Below are positions 24,101 to 35,772 of a stretch of DNA of 64,000 nt, piece after piece. The first letter of the stretch is position 1; the number at the start of each line of letters is the position of its first letter. The notes under the pieces are model-generated. The model had not been told where the DNA came from. It saw nothing but the letters and a program-made list of their open reading frames with translations, and did not search any database. The stretch spans positions 88,550-152,549 of the forward strand of contig NMRA01000501.1 of the NCBI GenBank assembly GCA_002633005.1. The letters run 5' to 3'. The stretch comes from Phoronis australis (Eukaryota > Phoronida > Phoronidae). A program made the position numbers and the translations under genes.

Positions 24101-27100
24101 GAACTAAAAAGCTGCAGCAGTACATGTCTCAGCCATTGGGCACAGTGTCCGCATCCCACTTCCAGTAAGATTTTCATTAAATGCAAGAAATTATCCAAAA
24201 AGTTTCAAATTAACTTTCATGCTGAAATGACAAAAATGTCTTTAAAAGGTATCCTTTCTGTTTCCATAGTCACACAAAGGATAATGGAAGAAATCTACAA
24301 AGCACAAGTACACATCTATATCTGGCTAACAAGCACCTTTCTATACTGTTCAAATAAGACTGGCCATCGTGACCCCCAACTGCGTACAAGAGGTCATTGA
24401 GCACGGCCACACCCACTCCACATCTCCGCTTGCTCATTGGTGCAACCATGCGCCACTCATTGGACTGTGGGTCATACCTCTCTACACTGGATATGGCATC
24501 ACCACTGCACCAGCCTCCAACTGGAACGAAGAGAAACAGTTTTGTTGTAACTATGCAAAGCATCTGTCGTAGCAACCGCTGCAGTCACGTAGACCAACGC
24601 CATCTGTTGTTTCTTTGAGTGTTTGAGAAGAAAGCAAACCAGCGTCACCAGAAAGAAATGCCAAGTCCTCCCTGTTTTCAACACAGTCACGTTATGGTTA
24701 ACACATTCGTCAGCGTTTGCCTATAAGTCAGCTTCCTTCACTTTACCACCCATGGCCAAGTAAGGCTTTCTGTTAGTGAACATTGAAGCCCCCATTTATG
24801 GGTGAAATACCCGATGTGTGTTACCAAAAGGTTGTGATTTGAAGAGTATTCAATATACAGTTTAAATGGATAATTGTGCAAAAACTCTACATTATGACCG
24901 TGCATAAAAATGTAGTGAAGTATACAACATTTTAGTGAAACAAGCTCCAAACAGGAATTGGCTGAACATATTAATAGCATGCGTGTCCAAATGAACTTTT
25001 GAATACCACTGCTAGACGGGGGAAATATTGGTAATTTACTGTTACTTTATGAAGATAAATAAATCAAAAGTCCATCTCCTGTTCGCTCAGATACTGAGGT
25101 TTTACAGCTTCCAGCCGGGGTCCCTTTACTATCCAGACATAAGCGACTCAAATCCCGGAAATAACTGCATCTAAATGAACACTGACAAGCCACAACATAG
25201 CAACAAATAAATATGTAGGACATCAATACACCAGGAGTTTATTCTGTGGTCAAAACATGATGTTGGCTGAAAGCAGAAATTGGGAATTTCCTGTTTCCGC
25301 TCATTTACAATGAGTAAATAGTTCTCAACACAAGTGGTTCACGAGTGTCTAGCACTTACACAGTGGAGCCCAGACTGTCTTACAGAGTTACACATACTCG
25401 GAAAGGATTTCCTTGGAAGTCAGCACAACCAACGACGACAGGTAACTGACTGAAAAAAACATGCATTACCGGCAAACAAGACCTCCCCGCATCGTATCGG
25501 TTTCCTCGGCCTAGTTCTTGGGCCCTGCATCAGGGGGCGCTCCTGAGGCAACAACAGGTAGTTCTTGGCTTCATCCACCAGGTCTCTGCAAGCGTCGTCA
25601 CTTTTGATGAGCAGGTCTGAGCCGACGGTTCCAACAAGGAACTTGGGGCTCATTAGGGGTAATCGCACATGTTGTAGCACCTGCAAGTAACGGTAACTAA
25701 CTAGTAAAAAAAATCTTTCCATTTCATTTCAGTTTTCGTCTTGTGAAAGGCCCTTTAACTTATGCCGTGGTTACATAATGTAATCAGATGCCAATGTGAC
25801 AAGTTTGTGGCAGAAAAATGGTCATATCCGCCAATGACTATAGAGGGAGAGCCAGCTGGGTGTCACCAACAAATATCTCCAAATGCTTTCACTGATCCAA
25901 TAAAAAGTTGGCTGATTATTAAATGAGCAGAAAAGGCATCCCACAAATCTCTAGTTTGGGATACACACCCATTAGGTTTTGTGTAACTGTAAACTGGTCA
26001 AAGTGGTGGTGCATAAGCAAAATGTATAACTGTTGATGTAAATACATACCCTCGACTATTTCAAACAAATACTATTAAAGGTTGCGGACAACCGCTGTTT
26101 CCAGTGATCCTGTTCTTTAATGATAGTTGTAAGCCCATGAAACTATAATATTAATTTTAAAATCCTAGATGTTCTCGGACGTTTGTTACATAATAAAGAC
26201 CATGCTATTGTGTGACCAACACTTTTCCAAGAGTGTCATAACTTCCACAGCGAGGACACTTTATCAACACTCACAAGGAATGTTTCTTCCTTCTATTAGC
26301 CATAAGAGGCTTCATTTTTGCTGAGGACTTTCAGCTAGAAAACACATCAGCCAAGAATTAACTTTCAATCTTCCCACCACAAAAGAGGTAATTTTTGACT
26401 GCCTCATTCTCAAGCTAAATGGCAAGAACAAAAAATCCCAAACATGTTGACCACGAGGTACCACCGTCCACCATAGATTTACGACAGTCCAACCATGACC
26501 AGCTCTACCTACCATAGCTAAATGCTGCCTGCGCTCCTGAGCATTGTACTTGATCCAGGCCATGACAGCACTATACACCTGTTCCTCATTACGAACATTC
26601 AGCTCTTCACTGCCGATAATGTCCATCAGTTGATTGATTGGTAGAAGTAAGAACTCCTCGCTCTCCATCACCTGACAAGCACATTTACAGGTATACCCAC
26701 TGTAGAACACGCGTTCTTCCACACATGACCATTGATGCAGACCACATGCCAATACAAAAACTGGTCAAAATATGCCTAAAGTCAGACTAGAAAGAGGTTC
26801 TCAAAATTCCTATAATGGCAAAAATATCAATTTTGGCTAATTTTGTAGCAATGAAGAGGCCTCATTGTATTTCGATTTTTAACGTATCAAATGAAAAAAT
26901 GTTGCAATTTTAATTGCACAAAACTGGAAATTTTAAAAGTTGGTAAAGTGAAATTATGTCATCCAATAAAGAGGCCCCTAATACCTCGAAAGACAATTTA
27001 AGAGTTTGCGACTGCATGAAACAGTCCCAGATGCATATATCAACTGAGATCCCAAAATCTTCTGTGTACTTGTGTCATTCTTTACTAAAAGAATGTAATT

Positions 27101-27955
27101 CTTTTGTATGATTTTATGTTTACTACAGGCTCCCCTTTGACTAATGACATTTTCTAAAAACATAACCAAACAACTATTAAAGACCTTTTGTTTCAATGAA
27201 AACAAATAGGAACTTAGACCTTAAATTAGGGGCGTAGCATGAAAAGATCCCTACTTATTTTCAATAACATTGAGAATTCAACAAATTCACTCTCAATTTG
27301 TATCAAAGCCAAAAATTGAGTAACTAATGAATCAAAAACAGCATAAAAAGGACAATCAGCATTTTCAGGTGTCCACAAATGCGCAGTAGATTTTGGGAAC
27401 TTAGTAGAGTCCCAATTTGAGACTGTTAATGCAACCAGGCATAGGTCTACTATTTACCTCTTGGAAATTATGTTGAGTGAATTTGTCCGCAATGCGCAAC
27501 AAATCTCTACATGCATGCGTGTCGGCAAATGCACGGATACCGAGACAATTTGTCGGGTCGAGTTGTCGCTTGAGAAACTCACAGCAAACGTCTTGAATTT
27601 CAGCTAACTGCAACAGGCAGGCCGCAGGTAACAGTGTCTGAACATTGCTCTCCTCGACTGTAATACTGGACGTATAGCAGAAATCAACAAGCAGCTCCAT
27701 CGCCTGCTCGTCTATGTCGCGAATAGTCACTTCAGTTTGTCGGCTCTCGGCGAGCTCTCCTGTGAACATGGCATGAAAGTATGGACTGCACGCTGAAAGG
27801 ATGACGCGGTGAGCAAAAATCTTTCTCTGTCCCACAATCAGCACAACGTCACATAATTCACGATGCTTGCGTAACACATTTATGGCTTCAAGGGTGTGTC
27901 GAGGGTGCTTGTCGGAGGTGTAGGCTAGCCGGGCGGGAGACGGGGGTCTGTCCAT
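21105..27955 (-). CDS. KLHL20: KLHL20, BTB-BACK-Kelch adaptor of CUL3 ubiquitin ligase
   Basis: Seven coding exons, in gene order: 27955-27458, 26671-26513, 25680-25470, 24520-24337, 23001-22724, 22303-22095 and 21296-21105. They join to 1731 nt (576 aa; the human protein has 609, with a longer N terminus). KLHL20 bridges CUL3-RBX1 to substrates such as DAPK1, PML and coronin 7. The BTB domain spans about 17-125, BACK about 125-235 ([28 protein letters not shown]), and six Kelch repeats fill 285-576 with the usual GG and Y/W pairs ([19 protein letters not shown]-type blades). The ATG at 27955 was chosen because an in-frame TGA lies 18 bases upstream; the exon opens at an acceptor near 27999, so a noncoding first exon lies further upstream. 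Divergent to ANKRD45. A second, partial copy of the start region lies at 29633-29682. Confidence 0.96.
27008..27440. mobile_element. CCGGTTGC-family inverted-repeat element in KLHL20 intron 1
   Basis: Degenerate copy of the element at 53197-53613. The ends GACTGCATGAAACAGTCCC (27010) and, inverted, GCCTGGTTGCATTAACAGTC (to 27440) match that family. Interior blocks such as GCATGAAAAGATCCCTACTTA and TGTATCAAAG also match in order. Its end lies 12-17 bases from the exon 1 splice donor (27457). Confidence 0.8.
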
Positions 27956-28890
27956 GTCTTGCAAGTGTTGTCAACTAGCACTGTGTCATAGTTCAAAGCT
28001 GAAATAAAAAGACAGAACTTGTTGTAAGCCTTGGCAACTAGCACTAGATCATATTTCAAAGCTGAGAAAAGACAAAAGGCAATTACCCTAACTTCTACCA
28101 GTCCTCCACTTCCTGTTTTTACCAGAAAAGAGGTCGTTACCCCCTATGGCAGTATTGCCACGCTGGTATCCACTTCCACATCTCACTTGGGTAAGTTAAA
28201 GGGAAGCATTACCTTTCAATTTGTATTGGTCAATTAGGCATATTTTACAGAATGTCAAAGCCAGGTATTCCTTTTTCAATTGTGTTCAATTGCCAACAAA
28301 ATCATCCCAGTGGGTCAGTTCAAAGACTCTAACTAGTCTGAAAATGAAATGGGACCAGCTAGCATCAAATGACTGGTCTAAACCGAGTGACAGGTCACTG
28401 CACTCACTCACTGTCACTGGTCAGTGACTGTGTCAAGTGACCAGTGTCAGTGACTGAGTTCTAGCAATTACACTGCGATAGTACATCCCCAAAAAAGTTA
28501 TTAAGAATTTCAAAAAAAGGAAATAAAATCTAATGAAACAAGCATATATGCACATGGAGTTATAATAAGTCTAGAGACGATCCAGTCAAGATAATTTGAA
28601 CTAATCGATGAAAATCTGTCGTGGTTTGCTCGAGTTTCTCTTACCGGGTGCCATTTTGAGGAAGTTACGTAAAATCACACATGCTGACGAATCAAAAGTC
28701 CAAGGGACACAAATCTTACAAATTTCACCTGATACCTTCCCATGCTATTTTGCAAATGTCATGCGCCAGCGTCATGCGTTCGCTCAGTTTCGCACTAGCC
28801 TAACTCTTGTGACTCAATTGAAATATTTTGTGGTTATCGCGAGAGTACTGAAAAAGTTAACAGTGACCAAAAAAGTGGAGTTGGAATTAT
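27906..28890. repeat. Upstream region of KLHL20, copy A of a near-identical pair
   Basis: Closely matches 29633-30690, with scattered substitutions and small indels; one copy has about 80 extra bases near 29810-29890. It covers the KLHL20 start codon, the 5' untranslated exon border and about 0.9 kb upstream. It is probably the other haplotype of the same locus rather than a true duplication. Confidence 0.8.
28380..28460. repeat. Cluster of GTGAC/GTCAC inverted half-sites
   Basis: About ten GTGAC, GTCAC or CACTGAC-like half-sites in both orientations are packed in 80 bases; the same cluster lies at about 30183-30262 in the duplicate copy. It could fold into hairpins or bind a dimeric factor; function unknown. 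Confidence 0.6.
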
Positions 28891-29010
28891 TCGCCAGTCA
28901 CCTTAATTCTCGTAACTAAGCTTCATCGAAGATATGTATAGAAGTACTCAAGTCAAGTAGAAAGGACTAAAGGCAATATGGCTATGACAGAGTGAGAGTT
29001 AGGCAATGAC

Positions 29011-29043
29011 CATCGCCTCTGTTGTCCCGAAGCAGAGGCGATG
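29011..29043. other. Perfect 11-bp stem hairpin
   Basis: CATCGCCTCTG and CAGAGGCGATG are separated by 11 bases. It is not followed by anything that identifies it as an RNA gene. Confidence 0.6.
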
Positions 29044-29632
29044 TAGAGGCTATAGGCGCTCTGTACGCCGGAAGCTTTTCGGCGAATTATGCCTCGCACC
29101 GACTGAACCATCAAAGTCACGTTGTTACAAATACCTTTTGCGCATAGAGGAACACCTTAGGAGGTTGTCGATGTGTTTAATTCCTTCCAAGTCGAACAAA
29201 TACTCCCGTTATGGAACTTTTTCTTCGAGCAGTCCCTATTTCAGTTCCCAAAATCGTGAACTCAACTTTTTCATTTTTTTAACCAGGCCGAAGGTCAGAA
29301 GTTGCGGACCTACCGGCGAACTTTGAAAGCTGAAGTTCCCGCCCTTCGCGTACGTGCTGCCGGGAACCAGCCGTGCATTTGCCGTGTTGTTAAACATTAA
29401 AATGTCAAATATGTGCAAAAAGACTATTAAATGTCATATCAACAGCATTTGTTTTTATCAAATACAAACAATGATTCATTGAAATACAATCAGTTTCAAG
29501 TAACGCCAATTAAAGACAAGTATAAGTGGTGGCATTTTGGAAACGAACATTTGACTGCCAAGACCGCAATGGCTCACCTTTGGCCTATTTAAAGATTGAG
29601 GTCATGAATTGGAGCGTGCGCAGTATAAAAAN

Positions 29633-30690
29633 TGCTTGTCAGAGGTGTAGGCTAGCCGGGCGGGAGACGGGGGTCTGTCCATGTCTTGCAAGTGTTGTCA
29701 ACTAGCACTGTGTCGTAGTTCAAAGCTGAAATAAAAAGACAGAACTTGTTGTAAGCCTTGGCAACTAGCACTAGATCATATTTCAAAGCTGAGAAAAGAC
29801 AAAAGGCAAAACGTTCAAAAAAACAAATGAATACAAAAGTTTGAATTTGACTACAGTTTTGCAACAAAGTTTACAGTACACTAGCAAACTACCTTCTACC
29901 AGTCCTCCACTTCCTGTTTAACCAGAAAAGAGGTCGGTACCCCCATCAGCCCATGGCAGTATCGTCACGCTGGTATCCACTTCCACATCTTATTTGCATA
30001 AGTTAAAGGGAAGCATTACCTTTGAATGTGTATTGGTCAATTAGGCATATTTTACAGAATGTCAAAGCCAGGTATTCCTTTTTCAATTGTGTTCAATTGC
30101 CAACAAAATCATCCCAGTGAGTCAGTTCAAAGACTCTAACTAGTCTGAAAATGAAATGGGACCAACTAGTATCAAATGACTGGTCTAAACCGAGTGACAG
30201 GTCACTGCACTCACTCACTGTCACTGGTCAGTGACCGTGTCAAGTGACCAGTGTCAGTGACTGAGTTCTAGCAATTACATTGCGATAGTACATCCCCAAA
30301 AAGTTATTAAGAATTTCAAAAAAAGGAAATAAAATCTAATGAAACATGCATACGTGCACATGGAGTTATATTAAGTCTGGAGACAATCCAGTCAAGATAA
30401 TTTGAACTAATCGATGAAAATCTGTCGTGGTTTGCTCGATTTTCTCTTACCGGGTGCCATTTTGAGGAAGTTACGTAAAATCACACATGTTGACGAATCA
30501 AAAGTCCAAGGGACACAAATTTCACCCGATACCTTCCCATGCTATTTTGCAAATGTCATGTGCCAGCGTCACGCATTCGCTCAGTCTCGCACTAGCCCTT
30601 GCCTAACTCACGTGACTCAATTGAAATACTTTGTATCGCGAGAGTACTGAAAAAGTTAACAGTGACCAAAAAAGTGGAGTTGGAATTATT
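29633..30690 (-). pseudogene. Second partial copy of the KLHL20 start exon and upstream region (probable haplotype artefact)
   Basis: Begins one base after the N at 29632, in the middle of the KLHL20 first coding exon: 29633-29682 repeats the first 16 codons on the minus strand, with its ATG at 29682. It continues with the upstream region, ending where copy A and copy B stop aligning. The rest of the exon is missing. The abrupt start at an N points to a contig join. Confidence 0.75.
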
Positions 30691-31504
30691 TGCAGTATTA
30701 TAAGGCAATATGAATATGGCAATGAACAAAGAAAGCGCTTTTTTAGTGATATAGTTTTAAGACGTGGAATGTATTTTCGACGAAGTGAAAACTCAAAATC
30801 GGTGGCCGGATTTGGTCTACCGCCCGTTCAAAATGCATGAAACGAAATGCGTACAGAAAGCGATGGGAAGTATAGTAGCCCCTAACCCGGCCTAACCGGC
30901 CAACCGAGTGTACGTGTTGCCTATGATGACAGAGTGAGAGTGAAACAGCTGAGTGATCGTCTCTCAGTCTTAAAAACAGAGACTGCGTATAATTATTTTT
31001 TAACTCAAAACTTACGATATGTTTGATACAGGTGACATCCGTAATATCTTTGGGTAATTCACATCTCCATCACCACATATTTAAGGGAAATTAACTGAAA
31101 ATGTATAATCACTGATAATTAAGACTTCCTAGAGGAGCAGGAAGGAAGATGGCGATTATTGACCTTAGACGAGTTTGTCAAACAATGCGTGATTGGCTAA
31201 TATAGTTTAAGGGGAACTCACAAATACCTCAACATTCACGTGCTCTTGAGAAAGAAAATGGATTAAAACGCTCTGAAATAATTTAAAGTGCTAAATGCGG
31301 ATTAAATACAATTCAATGTGAGAATTTCTTGACGATAATTTCCGATATTATCGGATTTCCCGAAACCTCCAAAAAATCACCAACCAATCAAACGTGGTCT
31401 ATTACGCATGCCTCGGTTTTACGTGACATCACAAGTGTTGTTCGATACAGGGTCAGCTTGGAGTTTCCAAGGCTGATTGTGCGAACCCAGCTTTCTAACT
31501 TACA

Positions 31505-34500
31505 ATGTCACCAACGGACGGAGAAGAAGACGAAGGTGCAATTGACATTGAACCAACACCTGGGCCTTCTGACGTCAACATTGTCATGAGATGTGCATTG
31601 AAAGGATCTGTTTCTCGGTTGCAAAAGGTGATTTTCGGAACCACTGAGGAACGAAGCACCTGTCACTGCGTGTCAGTTGTCAGATACATTCACGGGCACA
31701 TTTAATCAGCCGCGCTTGTCATGACACTGTAATATGTATTATTGTATAATGTCCAGCGGCTGGTGAGAATGTATGTGATACAATCCAGTGCTCTCCACAC
31801 ACTCAAAAATTCAACCAGGTTGCATTTACAATCAATTTGAAAATTTAGACAGTGTGCACCATGTGCAATGATTATATGGTCATGAGGTCATAGAGAAAAT
31901 ACAAAAATGATACTTTTTTGTTCAAAATGAAAATATCAATTGCTGTGTGCTATCCAAATAGGTCAGAGGCAAAATCAAACCGGTTGTGGGGACCTTTTTA
32001 TGGAGAACACTGCAAAGATCACCAGAATTTAGGTTTGGGCCGCTTCCCAGGAGTTAATCTTTTTGCCTTTGAAGTTGGATGTTGCCCCTGAATTGTGAAT
32101 TGAACCATGCACATCCTCAAGTCTATGCCTTTGGGTGATTTGGAATCCCTATTGTCCATGTTATTTTTTTGTCCTTCCTCGTTTCCAATTTTAATAGCCC
32201 TATTCAGAGGGCCTATTCATTATTGACCTGAGTTAAGCAATTGTCAGCCGTTATGAAATTATTTTTGCACCAATGACGCAGGTCACGCTACAAAAATTAC
32301 GTGATCACTCCATGAAATTCTCAGAGTCTAAGGACTCACCTTACTGATTAGACAGGAGTCAGTGTTCACTCATCCCAGCTAGACAGTACCTGCACATTGA
32401 CTCAACTGGCCTCAGACAGTGGCCATCCCAAAGGTCCTCTATATGCCGGACGTCTTTGCTGAAGTATGCCTTATCACTGATTAATCTATCAGTCATGTGG
32501 CTTTAAGTACCTTTTGAGCTTAGAGGGACAACGTCAAAGGCTGTCGTTGTCTTTAACTTTTCCCAGTGATATAAGTCAAGCAATCAAACTTTTTTCAAAC
32601 AGTCCTTCAATCAGTTGCCCAAATCGGCAACTGGCCATTTTTACACTGCTCGTACCAGGAGGAGACATGACATCAAATCCCGTGTCTAAAAGTCGTTCTC
32701 TTATTTCAGTGTTTTGACGATGAAGAAGATGAATATCACGAATCTGTGGGTGACTATGTTAATGAACGCGATGACGAAGGCAGGTCACCTCTGGACATGG
32801 CAGCCACATTGGGCCGGACAGATATGGTGAAGGAACTGGTCACTAGGGGCGCTGAGGTCAACAACAGTACATCAAAGGGTAACTGCACTGTATCAAAGTC
32901 ATTTCAGAATTCTACATGAGATGAATTTTTATTATTTTGCATGCCACTTGACATGTGATATTTTGTGGAATGAGTTGCACCAGGACATAGTATAGTTGAG
33001 GGACGGGTCAGGGCTAATTTATGAACCATCAACATCTCTCTGGACAGCTTGCCATCGGTCCCGTGCCACCCTCCATTCGTGTCGCTGCTGCGTGCTTGTC
33101 AAAATATCCGTCAACTGTGAACCTTTTCTCAGAAGCTATCAAATTCAGTATGTCCAGACGGCAGTCATGAAAAAATAACGAAACTTATCACATTTAAGTT
33201 TGCTTTCCATATATATACACTGCACGTTTATGTTTTTAAAATGGCTATAAACTGGCCTTCCATCCAGAACAATAAAATGATAATTTAGACCACTTACTGG
33301 TTAAGAAATTGGTCTCAAATTGTTTCTTAAATCAAAATGGAGGCGATGTCAAGACTTTGAGAGAACTGACAATACATTACTTCTTGAGACCAAGCTCCAA
33401 CAGGTGGCGTGTTATGATGTGTATGGAGGAGACAGTGTGGCTCAGTGGTTAGAGCTCTGGACTCCTGCATGAGAGACCTGTAGTGGCTTCAAATCCTGGC
33501 TTTAGTGCACAAAGGTGTCTCCTATTCCTCTGAATTCGGTCTTACTTGTGAATGTGTGCAAGGGAGTGAATGAGAACCTGTTGATGACCATGGTGTATAT
33601 TAGCCCTTGGCTAAAGCGCGTTTCCTTTAAAAAAAGTGTTGTTTTATGCACCAAGCGTGGTATCAAGGAAAACCGAACTGTCAGTTGTTTCCAAACCAAG
33701 CATCACAAATCACTTCTCAGCTGAGTAATGTACAAGTTTAGACTTTTATAGTGGCTAGTGGTCTAAATCAAATTTCGCTTCTTGAATGGAGCATAGGTTT
33801 ATAGCTCTGTTTTAAGTGTTTCTATTTTGTCTTTCAATGTCGTCAGAGTTCACACTTCTCATGTGTTTGTTGTCACCAGGTTACACAGCTCTTCACCGGG
33901 CCGCTGCTTGGGGTAAATTGGACGTCATCAAGGTCTTGGTGGAGCATGGAGCTGACCTACAGATCAAGACGAATAACGAAGAGCGTGCACGTGAAACAGC
34001 GCTACGATACGAACACACGGAATGCGTCGACTATCTAGACTGGGCTGGTATGCACTCTGGTGTAACACACATACAAGATATTTATTTACCTGAGGACAAA
34101 AATGCATAGTTGTTTTTTTTGAAAAGCAAGTCGATGGTGTGGTGTTTTATTTGTTGGTCGCTTTTTCAAGAAAGAAAATCCACCTGAGTTGTACTAGAAT
34201 CATGCAGGATTTGTTTTTTAGTCATCACGTGGTATTTCAAACCTTGCCTATGTGCCTTTGTGCAGCTTTCCATAAAAGATAAAGTCGAGACCTTGGCTGA
34301 AATTAATGCAAGTGGGTGGGCTCTGGTCTCAAAATGAGTCTGGACAAGACCCGACTAATGCTTTTTTGGCCCATCAGAACGCTTTTCAGTAGTGTGTTAA
34401 ATCATGTTACTATAAAGTAGGATTTTTTCATTTCTCTTTTAGATACTAAGCAGGCAAACACGTACATATAAATTGTATAAATTTTCCTGGAAGAGCCTTG

Positions 34501-35772
34501 TGAGCCAGTTGCGCAGTATTACCGTATGTAAAGCTCAAGCTATATGGCTCCAAAACTCTTACAATCAGAGCGTGCTGCCTGTTATTGTCTTCTCATTATT
34601 GTCATGTGCATTGCAATTTTTTATTTTAAATGTTTCAAAAAGACGGCAGTGCAGATTCATGTCAAAACAAGTAATAAATAGCAGTTTTGTAATTAATCAC
34701 TTGCAAATTATGAATTTGGACATTGTGTTGTCAAATGTAGCAACATTAGAAACACCATGGATACTTTGTGCACACGTGCAAACTTCAGTTATACAGCAAG
34801 TTGTGTGACAAGACAGTTGTGTACCTTCAGTTTCATTCAGGTCTGTTCGGTTGAACTATTCATAATTTTGACTATTATATACATGGACCTGGATGAATCA
34901 TAATTGATATCGTTCGGGTTTATTGTTTTTGTTCAGAGGCCAAGATAGCTTTGGAGGACACCATCAGGCTGATGAGGGAGACTATGCAAGATCCTGAAAA
35001 AGTTCAAGGTCGTCTAGCGAAGGAGGATAAGGTGGGTTTCGTAATCTAGTCTTTGGTCATTGCAGCTGCTCATAGTGTTGTTCAATGTGTCCTTGAGCAT
35101 CATGTTCTGCTGGACGATTGTGTAGACGCAAGAGTTTCGCTAATCCAGTGGTGGATCTATGATACCATAAGGGGGGCCAACATGTTGCCTTGGGGATTTG
35201 GGCAAAGCGTGGTTGTATGTGTACTGGCGTCCCGAAAATTGCAGGACCGGGAGTATGAATCTTCTGTTCGGATAATCTATCGCCAAGACTAAAAAAAATA
35301 AAATAAACAAAAAAAAAAACGTACCGCGATTCCGCGGCGGTCTGGGTTCTGAGCCCCCCCTTCTCCACTACCGGTCCTAGTTATATTTCCTCACGCTTTG
35401 CGCTGTTGCTGTTTCATTTTGCTTGCGGCATCCAAGGGGGGCCGGGCCCGCTGGGCATTCTGTGTCGTCTTCACTCAGTATGACGATTATGACGTATGAT
35501 CTACAGTAGTTAAATGTTGTTAAGTTGAGACAAAAAAGAAGCATTAGAATTGTCCCTTTTAATGCTTATACTGTCAGTTGAACGTCGTGCTGTATAATAA
35601 TTTGTACATGTCTTGGCAGAAAATCTGCGACCACGCTTTGAATGAGAAGACTGCCTGGCTTGACAGTAATGCACAAGAGGCTACAACACAGGACTTTATC
35701 AATCAGAAAGAGCTGCTTGATGAGATCCTGGCCCCAATCTGGCAAAAATTGTCGGAACCACCTCGTAAGTAA
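31505..35772 (+). CDS. ANKRD45: ANKRD45, ankyrin repeat domain protein 45
   Basis: Five coding exons: 31505-31627, 32710-32878, 33880-34047, 34937-35031 and 35620-35772. They give 708 nt (235 aa) in consistent phase. An acidic N terminus (DGEEDEGAIDIEP) precedes ankyrin units: RSPLDMAATLGRTDMVKELV, then GYTALHRAAAWGKLDVIKVL, then the degenerate RARETALRYEHTECVDYLDW. The order and the last block match vertebrate ANKRD45 closely, and the C-terminal helical part (NEKTAWLDSNAQEATTQDF) matches its tail. The protein is poorly characterised. The 3' end is uncertain: a perfect donor CTC/GTAAGT sits at 35765, eight bases before the in-frame TAA. If it is used, a phase-compatible acceptor at 36452 would give the alternative ending RYSVMDK and stop at 36474. 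Head to head with KLHL20. Confidence 0.9.
33426..33580 (+). mobile_element. tRNA-derived SINE, family 2, plus copy
   Basis: tRNA-like head with A box GTGGCTCAGTGGTTAGAGC and B box GGCTTCAAATCC, then GTGCACAAAGGTGTCTCCTA, ending GTGAATGAGAACCTG. It matches 17662-17825 in reverse. Lies in ANKRD45 intron 2. Confidence 0.82.
35145..35460. repeat. Possible degenerate GGCGGATC-type element with A-rich tract
   Basis: Starts CAGTGGTGGATCTATG followed by a GGGGGG run, like the left ends at 39530 and 42571. An A-rich tract (35291-35320) and GC-rich sequence follow, but no convincing inverted right end was found. Lies in ANKRD45 intron 4. Confidence 0.35.

Larger units (their letters stand above)
27999..31504. 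promoter_or_regulatory. Shared divergent intergenic/promoter region of KLHL20 and ANKRD45
   Basis: The two genes are transcribed away from each other across this interval, so both promoters should lie here. The moderately CpG-rich stretch around 29000-29350 is a candidate core region. No TATA box is obvious. The apparent 3.5 kb length is inflated by the repeated segment (27906-28890 / 29633-30690), so the real spacing is probably shorter. Confidence 0.45.

Noticed and set aside
31329-31589. 86-codon frame overlapping the ANKRD45 start
   Set aside because: It overlaps ANKRD45 exon 1 in a different frame and has no recognisable content; the ANKRD45 frame joins the downstream exons correctly.
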